Counted from the stretch's first letter, positions 50,839 through 60,756 are shown. The stretch is DNA of 64,000 nucleotides from an uncultured Bacteroidia bacterium (GCA_902788095.1 CADAIT010000004.1:62001-126000); one strand, 5' to 3'. The notes: generated by a model from the letters alone, not told the origin. A program made the numbers and translations.

Positions 50839-51444
50839 ATGCATACCATTATCAACATCGGCCGGTCTTTCGGCAGCGCCGGCGGGCATATCGGCCACGC
50901 CATCGGCAAAAAACTGGGTATCCCGTTTTACGACAACGAGCTCATTTCCAAGGTGGCCGAGGAAGAAGGCTACTCCAAGAGCCTCTTCGCCCATGCGGAG
51001 GAAAAGAGCCTGTTCTCCTTCTCCAGCTTCTTCGCGTCCAGCCGCCTGGGTTACATGGACGGGGGTTATGTGAACGACAACGTGCTGTTCAAGATTCAGA
51101 GCGATGTCATCCGGAGCATTGCCCGGAAGGGCGACGCCATCTTCATCGGCCGCTGCGCAGACTATATCCTCCGGGACATGGACTGCCTGAACGTGTTTGT
51201 CACGGCGCCGGAAGAATTCCGTATCCAGAGCTTGGTGAAAACAGAGGGAATGCGTGCCGATGAAGCCGAGAAGCTCATGCGCCGGAAGGACCGCACGCGC
51301 GAGACCTATTATAATTATTATACCTTCGGTGCCTGGGGCCAGGCCGCCAACTACCACCTGTGCGTGGACAGTTCCATCCTGGGAATCGAGGGCACGGCGG
51401 ACCTGATCGTGGATTTCGGCCGCAGGAGCGGTAAAATCAAGTGA
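50839..51444 (+). CDS. Cytidylate kinase-like family protein
   Basis: A 201-residue P-loop kinase of the Cytidylate_kin2 type: INIGRSFGSAGGHIGHAIGKKLG carries the phosphate loop, IPFYDNELISKVAEEEGY follows, and IFIGRCADYILRD and RRKDRTRETYYNYYTFGAWG supply the LID and substrate residues. These are widespread but their nucleotide substrate is not settled. The start at 50839 is chosen over 50827, which lies in a repeat. Ends overlapping a GTG-started gene (GTGA). Confidence 0.85.
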   Translation: MHTIINIGRSFGSAGGHIGHAIGKKLGIPFYDNELISKVAEEEGYSKSLFAHAEEKSLFSFSSFFASSRLGYMDGGYVNDNVLFKIQSDVIRSIARKGDAIFIGRCADYILRDMDCLNVFVTAPEEFRIQSLVKTEGMRADEAEKLMRRKDRTRETYYNYYTFGAWGQAANYHLCVDSSILGIEGTADLIVDFGRRSGKIK

Positions 51445-52661
51445 GGAGGGCCGGAGTCATACTGCTGGTCCTGGCGTTTGCGCTCATGTGCGGGCACCGG
51501 GGACCCGCCAAGCCTGCCGACGGGCCGGAGATTCACTGGCGGGACTCCCTGAACGGGTACCTTAGCAATGACATGTCGGTCCTGCCTGCCATGGACGCCG
51601 TGGTGGACAGTTTCATGAACTTCTGGAGCCTGCGCGGGGTTTCCATGGCCGTCATGCGCAAGGATTCCCTGCTGTATGCCCGCGGATACGGCATGGCCGA
51701 TGCCTCCACGCCCATGACGCCCGGCACCACGCTGCGGCTGGCTTCCGTCTCCAAGCTCCTCACGGCGGTGGGCATCATGCGCCTGCAGGAAGAAGGCAAG
51801 GTCTATATGGACACGCCGGTTTTCGGCCCCTACGGGGTTCTGAACCGCTACGACGCCTATATCAAGGACGCCAATTACTATCTGATTACCGTGGAGCACC
51901 TGCTGCGGCACCAGGCCGGATTCACCTCCCGCGGCGGCGACCCGGTGTTTTCCCCGTACGCCTCCCTGGACGCGCTGCTGCGGAAGCAGCTGGGCCGGAC
52001 GCTGGCCTACGAGCCGGGCACCAGCCAGGAATACTCCAACCTGGGATTCCTGCTGCTGTCGCTCATTATCGAAGAAGTGTCCGGGCAGCCTTACGAGCAG
52101 TTCATGCAGGAAGAGGTGTTCTCCCCCGCCCTTTGCCGCGGATTCTCTCTGGCGGGCAATTACCTGGCCGACAGGCATCCCGGGGAAACACGCTACTACA
52201 TGCATGCCGATGCACCCTTGACCGTCTCTTTTGACGGCCGGTACGCCGCCGTGGAAAAATGCTACGGAGGAAATAACGTGCGCGGCTCGATGGGGGCCGG
52301 CGGCTGGACGGGCTCGGCCGCGGAACTGTGCCGCCTGGTGGCGTGCATTGACGGATTCGGCCCCGTAGAAGACATTCTGTGGCCTTTTTCCGTCCGGCAG
52401 ATGACCACTTACTATGACCCCGACACCTTCTCCCTGGGCTGGAACGACACAAAGCCGACGGGCGAATGGACCCGTTCCGGCTCCTTCTCCGGCACCCAGG
52501 CCCTGGTGAAAACCTTCCCCGACGGCGAGTGCTGGGTATTCATCGCCAACACCTCCACCTGGCGCGGCTCCCGCTTCGCCCACAACATCGCCGCCCTCTT
52601 CGAGAACCTCCGCGGCCGCTTCAGCGCCCAACTTCCCGTGCGCGATTTGTTCCGGGAGTAG
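51441..52661 (+). CDS. Exported serine hydrolase, beta-lactamase/class C family
   Basis: A 406-residue protein with a short signal peptide (hydrophobic run to residue ~17, GTG start overlapping the upstream TGA). The SxxK nucleophile motif is in RLASVSKLLTAVG (~residue 100) and the YxN motif is YSNLGF (~residue 196); the third KTG-like motif is less clear (GSFSGTQALV). These enzymes hydrolyse D-amino-acid peptides, esters or amides in the periplasm; true beta-lactamase activity is uncommon. Last gene in the run starting with the DHH phosphoesterase. Confidence 0.88.
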   Translation: MRRAGVILLVLAFALMCGHRGPAKPADGPEIHWRDSLNGYLSNDMSVLPAMDAVVDSFMNFWSLRGVSMAVMRKDSLLYARGYGMADASTPMTPGTTLRLASVSKLLTAVGIMRLQEEGKVYMDTPVFGPYGVLNRYDAYIKDANYYLITVEHLLRHQAGFTSRGGDPVFSPYASLDALLRKQLGRTLAYEPGTSQEYSNLGFLLLSLIIEEVSGQPYEQFMQEEVFSPALCRGFSLAGNYLADRHPGETRYYMHADAPLTVSFDGRYAAVEKCYGGNNVRGSMGAGGWTGSAAELCRLVACIDGFGPVEDILWPFSVRQMTTYYDPDTFSLGWNDTKPTGEWTRSGSFSGTQALVKTFPDGECWVFIANTSTWRGSRFAHNIAALFENLRGRFSAQLPVRDLFRE

Positions 52662-52662
52662 A

Positions 52663-54342
52663 TTATTCCATCAACTTCTTGTACTTGAAGCGTTTGGGCT
52701 GGGCGTCCGGTCCCAGGCGGAGCTTGCGGTTTTCCTCGTACTCCTGGTAGTTGCCCTCGAAGAACACCACCTTGCCCTCGCCTTCATAGGCCAGAATATG
52801 GGTGGCGATACGGTCCAGGAACCAGCGGTCGTGGCTCACCACCACAGCGCAGCCGGCGAAGTTCTCCAGGCCCTCCTCCAATGCGCGGATGGTATTCACG
52901 TCCACGTCGTTGGTGGGTTCGTCCAGCAGGAGCACGTTGCCTTCGTCCTTCAAGGTAAGGGCCAGGTGCAGGCGGTTGCGTTCACCGCCGGAGAGTACGC
53001 CGCACAGTTTTTCCTGGTCGGCCCCGGAGAAATTGAAGCGGGACACCCAGGCGCGGGCATTCACGTCCCGGCCGCCCATGCGCACCCATTCGGAATTGCC
53101 CGCGATGGTCTCGTACACCGTCTTGTCCGGGTCTATGGACCGATGCTGCTGGTCCACGTAGGAAATTTTCACGGTTTCGCCAATCTCGATGGTGCCGCTG
53201 TCCGGCTGCTCAATTCCCATGATGAGGCGGAACAGCGTGGTTTTTCCGGCGCCGTTGGGACCTATCACGCCCACGATGCCCGCCGGCGGCAGCTCGAAGC
53301 TCAGGTGCTCGAACAGGAGTTTGTCGCCATAGGCCTTGGACACGTCGTTGAAACGGATGACCTTGTTGCCCAGGTGCGGACCGTTGGGAATATAGATTTC
53401 CAGGTTGGCTTCTTTCTGTTTGCTGTCGGCCGATGCCAGTTTCTCGTACGCCCCCAAACGGGCTTTCTGCTTGGCCTGACGGGCCTTGGGAGCCATGCGC
53501 ACCCATTCCAGTTCCCGCTCCAGGGTTTTGCGGCGCTTGCTTTCCGCCTTTTCTTCCGCGGCCAGCCGTTTGGTCTTCTGGTCCAGCCAGGAGGAGTAGT
53601 TGCCCTTCCAGGGAATGCCCTCGCCGCGGTCCAGCTCCAGAATCCAGCCGGCCACGTTGTCCAGGAAGTAGCGGTCGTGCGTGACGGCGATCACCGTACC
53701 CTTGTACTGCTGCAGATGGGCTTCCAGCCACTGGATGGATTCGGTGTCCAGGTGGTTGGTGGGTTCGTCCAGAAGCAGCACGTCCGGTTCCTGGAGCAGC
53801 AGCCGGCACAGGGCCACACGTCGGCGCTCACCACCGGAAAGCTCCTTGATTTTCTGCTCCGACGGCGGGCACTGCAGTGCATCCATGGCCCGCTCCAGCT
53901 TGGTGTCTATCTCCCAGCCGTTTACATGGTCTATCTGCTCGGTGAGCTCCCCCTGGCGCTCGATGAGACGATTCATCTGGTCGTCGGCCATCGGCTCCAT
54001 GAATTTCATGGAAATTTCATTGTATTCGGCCAGGATGTCCATAACGGGTTGCACCCCTTCCTGGACCACTTCCAGCACGGTTTTCTCCGGGTCCATCTGC
54101 GGCTCCTGCTCCAGGTAGCCCACACTGTAGCCCGGGGCCCACACCACCTCGCCTTTGTAGGATTTCTCCACTCCGGCAATGATTTTCAGGAGCGTGGACT
54201 TACCGGAACCGTTGAGGCCGATAATGCCAATTTTGGCTCCATAGAAAAAGCCCAAGTAAATGTCTTTGAGGATAACCCGGTTGTTATGGGGGAGAATTTT
54301 GCTCACCCCGTTCATGGAAAAGATAATTTTTTCGTCGGCCAT
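52663..54342 (-). CDS. ettA: Energy-dependent translational throttle protein (ABC-F)
   Basis: EttA binds the ribosomal E site and gates the first elongation step in response to the ATP/ADP ratio. The 559-residue protein has two ABC domains: Walker A GLNGSGKSTLLKII and signature LSGGERRRVALCR with Walker B LLLDEPTNHLD in the first; GPNGAGKTTLFRLI, LSGGERNRLHLA and LLLDEPTNDVD in the second. An arm (the EttA-type insertion) and the linker of charged helices lie between. Convergent with the serine hydrolase gene, with one base between their stop codons. Confidence 0.94.
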   Translation of the reverse strand: MADEKIIFSMNGVSKILPHNNRVILKDIYLGFFYGAKIGIIGLNGSGKSTLLKIIAGVEKSYKGEVVWAPGYSVGYLEQEPQMDPEKTVLEVVQEGVQPVMDILAEYNEISMKFMEPMADDQMNRLIERQGELTEQIDHVNGWEIDTKLERAMDALQCPPSEQKIKELSGGERRRVALCRLLLQEPDVLLLDEPTNHLDTESIQWLEAHLQQYKGTVIAVTHDRYFLDNVAGWILELDRGEGIPWKGNYSSWLDQKTKRLAAEEKAESKRRKTLERELEWVRMAPKARQAKQKARLGAYEKLASADSKQKEANLEIYIPNGPHLGNKVIRFNDVSKAYGDKLLFEHLSFELPPAGIVGVIGPNGAGKTTLFRLIMGIEQPDSGTIEIGETVKISYVDQQHRSIDPDKTVYETIAGNSEWVRMGGRDVNARAWVSRFNFSGADQEKLCGVLSGGERNRLHLALTLKDEGNVLLLDEPTNDVDVNTIRALEEGLENFAGCAVVVSHDRWFLDRIATHILAYEGEGKVVFFEGNYQEYEENRKLRLGPDAQPKRFKYKKLME

Positions 54343-54392
54343 GTTTTTCGCTTTTGTGCAAGATAGTGATTATTTCTCACATCGCCAAAACC

Positions 54393-55835
54393 CTATTTCT
54401 TGGGTACACGCTTGGAGGAAGAGATGGCGCCGACCGGGCAGACGAGGCGGCACAGGTGGCAACCCACGCACTTGGGGCCGATGAACTGGGGCCGGCGTGT
54501 CTCAAGATTGAAAACCAGGGCCTGGTGGCCGCCGTCCGCGCAGGAAATGGTGCAGCGGCCGCAGCCGATGCACTTCTGCGCATCAAATTTGGGATACACC
54601 ACGGTGTCGCGGTCCAGGTTGGACGGGAGCCGGAACTGCGGCAGGCGTTCGCCCACCAGGTCCGCCAGATTCTCCACGCCCCGATCGGCCATATAATGCT
54701 GCAAGCCCATCGTCAGGTCCTCGATGATACGGTAGCCGTACTGCATCACGGCCGTGCACACCTGCACGTTTCGGCAGCCCAGCTGGATGAACTCCAGGGC
54801 GTCGTGCCAGGTCTCGATGCCGCCCACGCCGCTGTATTGCACCTTTTGCATCAGGGGGTGCAGCGCCATGGACAGGATATGGCGCAGGGCGACGGGCCTC
54901 ACGGCCCTGCCGGAATAGCCGGAGCCCGTCTGGCTGCCGTTCACCTCCGAGCCATCACCCATGGTAACGCTCTTGATGGTATTAATGGCCGATATGGCGT
55001 CGGCCCCGGCAAAACAGGCGGCCGTGCCAATGTCCGAAATATGGGTGATGTTGGGCGTCATCTTGGGAATGACGGGAATGCGGACGCTGCGCTTGACGGC
55101 GGCCGTGAAGAAAATCACGAGCTCGGGGTCCTGTCCCACGTCGCTGCCCATGCCGGCCTGCCGCATCTGCGGGCAGGAGAAATTGAGTTCCACGGCATCG
55201 CAGCCCGCGGCCTCCGCCCGCTTGGCAAGTTCCATCCACTCCTCTTCCTCGCGGCCCATGATGGAGGCGATGACAACTTTGGAAGGATAGTCCCGTTTCA
55301 GGCGGCGCAGGATATCAAAATCCTCTTCCACGGGGTTCTCGCTGAGCTGTTCCATGTTCCGGAAGCCAAAGAAGTCTCCGTGCTCACCGGTTACGTGGAC
55401 TGCGTCGAAGCGGGGCGACACTTCCTTGATTTCCTGAAAGCAGATGGTCTTGTAAAACACCCCGGCCCATCCGGCATCAAAAGCCCGGGCCACCATGTCA
55501 TAATTGGTACTGACGGCCGATGACGCCAGAAAGAAGGGATTCTCGCAGCGGATGCCGCAGAAGTCAATCGCCAGGCTGGGAAGGGGCCCGGAAGGCACCT
55601 CCGGAAGCGCCTTTACCAGTTCACGGATACGGATGGGAAAGTCATAATGGATACAGGCCTTCTCCGCTGCAACGAGTTCCTCCTCTGAGCAGTCCTTCAC
55701 CCATCGGCGGGCAATAGCTTGGTTACCAAATCGGACGGCACGGACGGCCCTTGCCGGGTCTCCGTTCTTACACGCTTTGCTGCAGGGCGCATCGACACAG
55801 AAAAGACAACGGGAGGCTTCTTCCAGAATGTTCAT
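54393..55835 (-). CDS. Dihydropyrimidine/dihydroorotate dehydrogenase-like flavoprotein with C-terminal ferredoxin (PreA-type)
   Basis: A 480-residue cytosolic flavin-iron-sulfur protein. The N-terminal CLFCVDAPCSKACKNGDPA is a 4Fe-4S binding segment typical of PreT-like modules; residues ~85-390 form the TIM-barrel with GVFYKTICFQE and GYSGRAVRPVALRH; the C-terminal ferredoxin domain has CIGCGRCTISC and CVGCHLCRLVCPVGA. This matches the PreA subunit of NAD-dependent dihydropyrimidine dehydrogenase. A PreT partner is not in the window, and here the N-terminal segment may replace part of it. Monocistronic. Confidence 0.85.
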   Translation of the reverse strand: MNILEEASRCLFCVDAPCSKACKNGDPARAVRAVRFGNQAIARRWVKDCSEEELVAAEKACIHYDFPIRIRELVKALPEVPSGPLPSLAIDFCGIRCENPFFLASSAVSTNYDMVARAFDAGWAGVFYKTICFQEIKEVSPRFDAVHVTGEHGDFFGFRNMEQLSENPVEEDFDILRRLKRDYPSKVVIASIMGREEEEWMELAKRAEAAGCDAVELNFSCPQMRQAGMGSDVGQDPELVIFFTAAVKRSVRIPVIPKMTPNITHISDIGTAACFAGADAISAINTIKSVTMGDGSEVNGSQTGSGYSGRAVRPVALRHILSMALHPLMQKVQYSGVGGIETWHDALEFIQLGCRNVQVCTAVMQYGYRIIEDLTMGLQHYMADRGVENLADLVGERLPQFRLPSNLDRDTVVYPKFDAQKCIGCGRCTISCADGGHQALVFNLETRRPQFIGPKCVGCHLCRLVCPVGAISSSKRVPKK

Positions 55836-55890
55836 ACGACAGATAGTTTAGTATGCCAAGGTAGGGATTTTTTGATGAATTTGCAAATGC

Positions 55891-57279
55891 CTAATGCAGC
55901 AGCATCCACTTCACCAGCTTGAACATCCCGTACGGCATGTAACGGAATTTCAGGTCTATCCAGGTGGGTGTTTTCACCACGCTGCGCTCATGGCTGAAAG
56001 CCAGGAAACTGCGCTCCGAGTGGTAGCTGCCCATGCCGGAATTGCCCACGCCGCCAAAGGGAATGTTGCTGTTGGCAATGTGCATGATGGTGTCGTTGAT
56101 GCAGGCGCCGCCGGAAGTGGTCCTGCCGATGATATCCCAGCCATCGGCCCCCTTGCCGAAATAATAGAAGGCCAGGGGTTTCTCGCGGCGGTTCACAAAG
56201 TCCGCCACCGCCTGCCGGTCCTTGAAGGTGAGGATGGGGAAGATGGGGCCGAAAATCTCCTCCTGCATCACGGGCGCATCCGGCGAAACGCCTTCCAGCA
56301 GGGTGGGCTCTATCCACAGCTTTTCCTTGTTGTAATGGCCTCCGGCAACGATTTTCCCGTCTTTCAGGTAGCCGGTGAGCCGGTCGAAGGCGCTGTCTTT
56401 CACAATGTGCACAAAGAGCCGGGACTGCTCCGTTCCGTCCGGGTACAGGCCGGCGAGCTCCCGCTTGAAGGCATCGACAAAAGCGTCTTTGATATCCTCA
56501 TGCAGGAACAGGTAATCCGGGGCGATGCAGGTTTGCCCGCTGTTGAGGCATTTGCCCCAGGCGATGCGCCGGGCGGCCAGGGTGAGGTCGGCGTCCTTGT
56601 CCACGATGCAAGGGCTCTTGCCGCCCAGCTCCAGCACCATCGGCGTTAAATACTGCGCCTGCGCGGCCATGGCAATCTTGCCTAAGGACGGGCTGCCGGT
56701 GAGGAACACCAGGTCGTAGCGGTGCTTGAACAGTTCGCCGTTCACTACGCGATTGCCCTGCACCACGGCCACGTACTCCTCCGGGAAGGTGTCGGCAATG
56801 AATTCTTCAATGACCTTGGAGACTTCCGGAACGTAGGGCGAGGGCTTTAAAATGGCCGTACAGCCAGCCGAGATGGCGCCTACGAGCGGGTTCAGGAGAA
56901 GCTGTACGGGATAGTTCCAGGGACTGACGATGAGCGTGCAGCCCAGCGGTTCGCGCACGATGTAGCTGGAGGACGGCATGCCGGTGAGGGGCGTGGGACG
57001 ACGCTTGCGACGGGCCCATTTGTCCACTTTGCGGATGGCCTCCGAAATCTCCCCGTACACCAGGCCGATTTCTGTCATGAAAGCTTCCTCGTAACTCTTG
57101 TGCAAATTGGCCCACAGGGCGTCGCAGAGCGGTTTTTCCCACTTCTGCAGGCCGGCCTTGAAGGCTTTTAACTCCTGCTTGCGCCAGGCCACGTCGCGGG
57201 TGACGCCCGTGGCATAGAACGCCCGCTGCTTTTCCACCAGTTCCTGAATTCTTGCTGCGCTTGTATTTTCCAGTGCCAT
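55891..57279 (-). CDS. Aldehyde dehydrogenase (class 3/fatty-aldehyde type)
   Basis: A 462-residue NAD(P)-dependent enzyme oxidising aldehydes to acids. Visible motifs include VSPWNYPVQLLL, ELGGKSPCIVDKDAD and the catalytic Cys in KCLNSGQTCIAPDY (~residue 240), with the C-terminal IPFGGVGNSGMGSYH. The size and motifs fit the class 3 group, which often handles medium- to long-chain fatty aldehydes. Start at 57279 is one base after the stop of the SDR gene, so both are made together. Confidence 0.9.
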   Translation of the reverse strand: MALENTSAARIQELVEKQRAFYATGVTRDVAWRKQELKAFKAGLQKWEKPLCDALWANLHKSYEEAFMTEIGLVYGEISEAIRKVDKWARRKRRPTPLTGMPSSSYIVREPLGCTLIVSPWNYPVQLLLNPLVGAISAGCTAILKPSPYVPEVSKVIEEFIADTFPEEYVAVVQGNRVVNGELFKHRYDLVFLTGSPSLGKIAMAAQAQYLTPMVLELGGKSPCIVDKDADLTLAARRIAWGKCLNSGQTCIAPDYLFLHEDIKDAFVDAFKRELAGLYPDGTEQSRLFVHIVKDSAFDRLTGYLKDGKIVAGGHYNKEKLWIEPTLLEGVSPDAPVMQEEIFGPIFPILTFKDRQAVADFVNRREKPLAFYYFGKGADGWDIIGRTTSGGACINDTIMHIANSNIPFGGVGNSGMGSYHSERSFLAFSHERSVVKTPTWIDLKFRYMPYGMFKLVKWMLLH

Positions 57280-57280
57280 A

Positions 57281-58087
57281 TTATTTCCTCCTGCCGGTAA
57301 AATGATCCATAACTGTATAGAGCCCGCACACATCGCCAAACAGGAAGTTGAACCAGCTGTGCGGGAAGATGCCTTGCATGAGGCGGATAAAGTGCGACGG
57401 GAAGTTGATGCCGCGGTAGCCCAGATCCAGTTCCACGGCCCGCAGGGCCTTCCGGGCCACCTCCTCCGGCGGCAGAATGCGGAAGAAGGAATGAATGCCG
57501 TCGAACATGCCGGTATTGATGAAATACGGGGCGATGGTGGTGATTTTCACCGGACTCTTCTCCCGTTCCAGCTCAATGCGCACGCTCTCGCTCCAGCCGA
57601 TGGCCGCCCACTTGGAGGCAGCGTACAGCGACATTTTGGGCAGCGCCAGCATGCCGGCCGACGAGGTAATGTTGCAAATGTGCCCCACGCCGCGTTCTTT
57701 CATGGGCTTGAGGTAGCGCCGCGTCACGTACATGGCGCCTTTGGTATTGATGTCCATGGTACGGTCGATGTCCTGGTCCGTCTGCTCGGCAAACGTCTTG
57801 TTGTTGGTGATGATGCCCGCGTTGTTGATAAGGAGGTCCACATCGCCACAGGCGGTCTTGGTTGCGGCAAATGCCGTGTCGATGGACGCGGGATTGGCGA
57901 TATCGGCCTTGAAGCCTTTGATGAAGCCCTTGGCGGAGAGCTCCTGCACGGTAGCGTCTATGGCGGCCTCGTTGATGTCCCATACGATTACCTGGCTGGC
58001 GCCCATTTCCAGGCACCGCCGGGCCATGATTTTCCCAATGCCGGAGCATCCGCCGGTAATGAGAACGGTCTTTCCTTGTATTTTCAT
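57281..58087 (-). CDS. Short-chain dehydrogenase/reductase
   Basis: A 268-residue classical SDR. The cofactor motif is VLITGGCSGIGK, NNAG follows (LLINNAGII), and the catalytic Ser and YxxxK are in ITSSAGML and YAASKWAAIG. The C terminus has a hydrophobic, aromatic tail (SHFIRLMQGIFPHSWFNFLF), a feature of membrane-associated long-chain alcohol or retinol-type SDRs. Coupled to the aldehyde dehydrogenase one base downstream, it may interconvert an alcohol and an aldehyde that the dehydrogenase then oxidises. A minus-strand TAAATTTG box (58115-58108) lies just upstream. Confidence 0.88.
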   Translation of the reverse strand: MKIQGKTVLITGGCSGIGKIMARRCLEMGASQVIVWDINEAAIDATVQELSAKGFIKGFKADIANPASIDTAFAATKTACGDVDLLINNAGIITNNKTFAEQTDQDIDRTMDINTKGAMYVTRRYLKPMKERGVGHICNITSSAGMLALPKMSLYAASKWAAIGWSESVRIELEREKSPVKITTIAPYFINTGMFDGIHSFFRILPPEEVARKALRAVELDLGYRGINFPSHFIRLMQGIFPHSWFNFLFGDVCGLYTVMDHFTGRRK

Positions 58088-58107
58088 GTGTTCAGGTTTT
58101 AGCAACA

Positions 58108-58136
58108 CAAATTTACGAAAATTATTCGTACCTTTG
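58108..58136. promoter_or_regulatory. Divergent -7 boxes for SDR and polA
   Basis: TAAATTTG on the minus strand (58115-58108) and TACCTTTG on the plus strand (58129-58136), in a 55-base gap between the two starts. Confidence 0.6.
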
Positions 58137-58142
58137 GAGGCT

Positions 58143-60755
58143 ATGGACAAATTGTTTCTCATCGACGGCCACGCGCTGGTATTCAAAATGTACTACGCTT
58201 TCCTGCGCCGCCCCATGATTAATTCCAAGGGGGCGGACATGTCCATCCTTTACGGCTTCACCAAATACCTGCTGGAGCTGCTGGAGCGGGAAAATCCCAC
58301 GCATGTGGCAGTCGCCTTCGACCCGCCGGGCGGCACCTTCCGCAACCAGCTGTTTCCGGCCTATAAAGGCACGCGCCCCCCTACGCCGCAACTGGTGATA
58401 GAAGCCCTGGAACCTCTCACGGAGCTGGTTCGGAACATGAACATCCCCGTAGTGATGGTGCCCGGCTTTGAGGCCGACGATGTCATCGGCTCCATAACCG
58501 CGCAGCATGCCTCGGAGCGGCTGGATGTGTACATGGTGACGCCGGACAAGGACTACGGTCAGCTGATTGGCCCGCACAGCTTTCAGTACAAGCCCGGCAA
58601 AAGCGGGGCCGATGCGGAAGTATGGGGCATCCCCGAACTTTGCGCCAAGTGGGGCATCTCGGAGCCCTCGCAAGTCATTGACATGCTGGCCATCTGCGGC
58701 GATACGGCGGACAACGTGCCCGGCGTAAACGGCGTGGGTGAGGTGGGTGCCGCCAAGCTCATCGCCAAATACGGAAGCTTAGAGAACATTTACGCGCACC
58801 TGGGCGAGCTCACGGCCCGCCAGCAGGCGCAGTTCGAGGAGGCGCAGCCGCACATGGCCCTGTCCAAGACGCTGGTTACCATCAAGACGGACATGGACCT
58901 GCCGGTGACCCTGGCCGATATGCGCTACACCGGCGCGTTTACGCCCCACCTGGCGGAGCTGTTCCAGGAGTACGAGTTCTCTTCGCTGAAGAAATACCTG
59001 AAAGGCGATTTCCCGACGGCGCCTCCGGCTTCGCCCGAAAAGGCGGACGCCGCCCCTGTTCCGGAAATCAGCTTCCGGGAAGCCGAGACGGCAGAGGTCG
59101 CCGCGGCGGCGCGCAAGGCCGGGAAACTGGGCCTGGTGCTTGCCGGGGGGCATATCGTCCTCAGTGCGGACGCCCTGGCCGGGCAGGTCTCCCCTGCCCA
59201 GGCGAAGGACCTGCTGGAGGATGAGGCCATCGACAAATATGGCGTGGACCTGAAGAAACTGGCCAATACGCTGGCGGCGGAGGGCATCGCCCTGGAAGGC
59301 CGCTGGTGGGATATCCAACTCATGCACTATGTGCTGAACCCGGAACGCAGCCATGACCTGGCCGCCTTGGCGCATACCTATCTGGGCGTTTCGCTGGAGC
59401 CCCGCGAGGAAGTGGTGTCCACCGGTTCGCTTTTTGACGATATGCCGCAGGAAGACAATACCGCCGCCTTCCGGGAGGCCGCCGTGCTGGTCCCGCTGGG
59501 CGACAAACTGCGCGCGGAACTGCCGGAGCTGTATTTGTCCATGGAGGAACCGCTGTCCAAGGTGCTCGCGCAGATGGAACGCGACGGCGTAAAAGTAGAT
59601 ATGGGGGTCATCCGGCATTTTGCCGACGGCCTCCGCAAGGAGCTGGCGGAAAGGGAGATGCGTATCCGCGAAATGGCCCGGGAGCCGGAGCTCAACATCT
59701 CCTCGCCCAAACAGGTGGGAGAGTTGCTGTTCGACAAGCTCAAACTGGACCCCAAGGCCAAACGCAGCGGTGCCAAGGGGCAGTTCTCCACGGACGAGGC
59801 CACCCTACTGGCCATCGCGGACCGGCATCCCATCGTGGACGAAATCCTGGAGTTCCGGGCCGTGAAGAAGTTGTTATCGACCTATATCGAGCCGTTCCCG
59901 AGCTTCGTATCGCCGGTGGACGGACGTGTGCATACCACGTTCAATCAGGCGCTTACGGCTACGGGGCGGCTGTCATCGTCCAATCCCAACCTGCAGAACA
60001 TTCCCGTGCGCACCGAGCGCGGAAAAGAGATTCGCAAAGCGTTTGTGCCGGGAACACCGGACGGGGTGATTGTGAGCGCAGACTACTCGCAGATTGAGCT
60101 TCGCATCATGGCGCATCTGTCTGGCGATGAGCATCTTACGCAGGCATTCCGGGACGGGGTGGACGTGCATGCGGCCACGGCTTCCAAGATTTTCGGCATT
60201 CCCGTTTCCGAAGTCACGCGGGAGCAGCGCGGCATGGCCAAGACGGCCAATTTCGGCATTATGTACGGTATCTCCACCTTCGGTCTGGCACAGCGGCTGC
60301 ACCTGCCCCGGACGGCGGCCAAAGAGCTCATCGAAGGGTATTTCGCCTCCTTCCCTTCCATCCGTTCGTTCATCGACGGAAGCATTGCTTTTGCACGCGA
60401 ACACGGTTATGTGGAGACGCTGTTCGGGCGCCGGCGGTACCTGCCGGACATCCAGGCGCGGAACGCTACCGTGCGCGCACTGGCGGAACGGAATGCGGTG
60501 AATGCGCCCATCCAGGGGACATCGGCCGATATCATCAAACTGGCCATGACCGGCGTGGCGGCGCGTATGAAGGAGCAGGGGCTACGGAGCAAAATGGTGC
60601 TGCAAATCCACGACGAATTGCTCTTTGACGCTGTGCCTGAGGAGGTTCCGGCGCTCAAGCAGCTCGTTACGGACGTGATGGAGCATGTGATTGCGCTGTC
60701 GGTTCCCCTCACCGTGGAGTGCTCATCGGGTATCAATTGGCTGGAGGCGCATTAG
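58143..60755 (+). CDS. polA: DNA polymerase I with degenerate proofreading domain
   Basis: PolA fills repair gaps and removes Okazaki primers. The 870-residue protein starts MDKLFLIDGHALVFK; a longer reading upstream lies in the SDR antisense region and was rejected. The 5' nuclease domain (1-~270) has PGFEADDVIG, TPDKDYGQL and CGDTADNVPGV intact. The 3'-5' exonuclease region (~300-430) is short, and the DxE motif normally in its first strand is absent (KLGLVLAGGHIVLS), so proofreading is probably lost. Polymerase motifs are intact: VSADYSQIELRIMAHLSGDE (A), RGMAKTANFGIMYG (B) and LQIHDELLFD (C). Likely cotranscribed with the sigma factor and rsmG genes. Confidence 0.95.
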   Translation: MDKLFLIDGHALVFKMYYAFLRRPMINSKGADMSILYGFTKYLLELLERENPTHVAVAFDPPGGTFRNQLFPAYKGTRPPTPQLVIEALEPLTELVRNMNIPVVMVPGFEADDVIGSITAQHASERLDVYMVTPDKDYGQLIGPHSFQYKPGKSGADAEVWGIPELCAKWGISEPSQVIDMLAICGDTADNVPGVNGVGEVGAAKLIAKYGSLENIYAHLGELTARQQAQFEEAQPHMALSKTLVTIKTDMDLPVTLADMRYTGAFTPHLAELFQEYEFSSLKKYLKGDFPTAPPASPEKADAAPVPEISFREAETAEVAAAARKAGKLGLVLAGGHIVLSADALAGQVSPAQAKDLLEDEAIDKYGVDLKKLANTLAAEGIALEGRWWDIQLMHYVLNPERSHDLAALAHTYLGVSLEPREEVVSTGSLFDDMPQEDNTAAFREAAVLVPLGDKLRAELPELYLSMEEPLSKVLAQMERDGVKVDMGVIRHFADGLRKELAEREMRIREMAREPELNISSPKQVGELLFDKLKLDPKAKRSGAKGQFSTDEATLLAIADRHPIVDEILEFRAVKKLLSTYIEPFPSFVSPVDGRVHTTFNQALTATGRLSSSNPNLQNIPVRTERGKEIRKAFVPGTPDGVIVSADYSQIELRIMAHLSGDEHLTQAFRDGVDVHAATASKIFGIPVSEVTREQRGMAKTANFGIMYGISTFGLAQRLHLPRTAAKELIEGYFASFPSIRSFIDGSIAFAREHGYVETLFGRRRYLPDIQARNATVRALAERNAVNAPIQGTSADIIKLAMTGVAARMKEQGLRSKMVLQIHDELLFDAVPEEVPALKQLVTDVMEHVIALSVPLTVECSSGINWLEAH

Positions 60756-60756
60756 T

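Noticed and set aside
57732-58142. N-terminal extension of polA
   Set aside because: The extra residues are antisense to the SDR gene; the conserved MDKLFLIDGHA start follows a clear promoter box at 58129.
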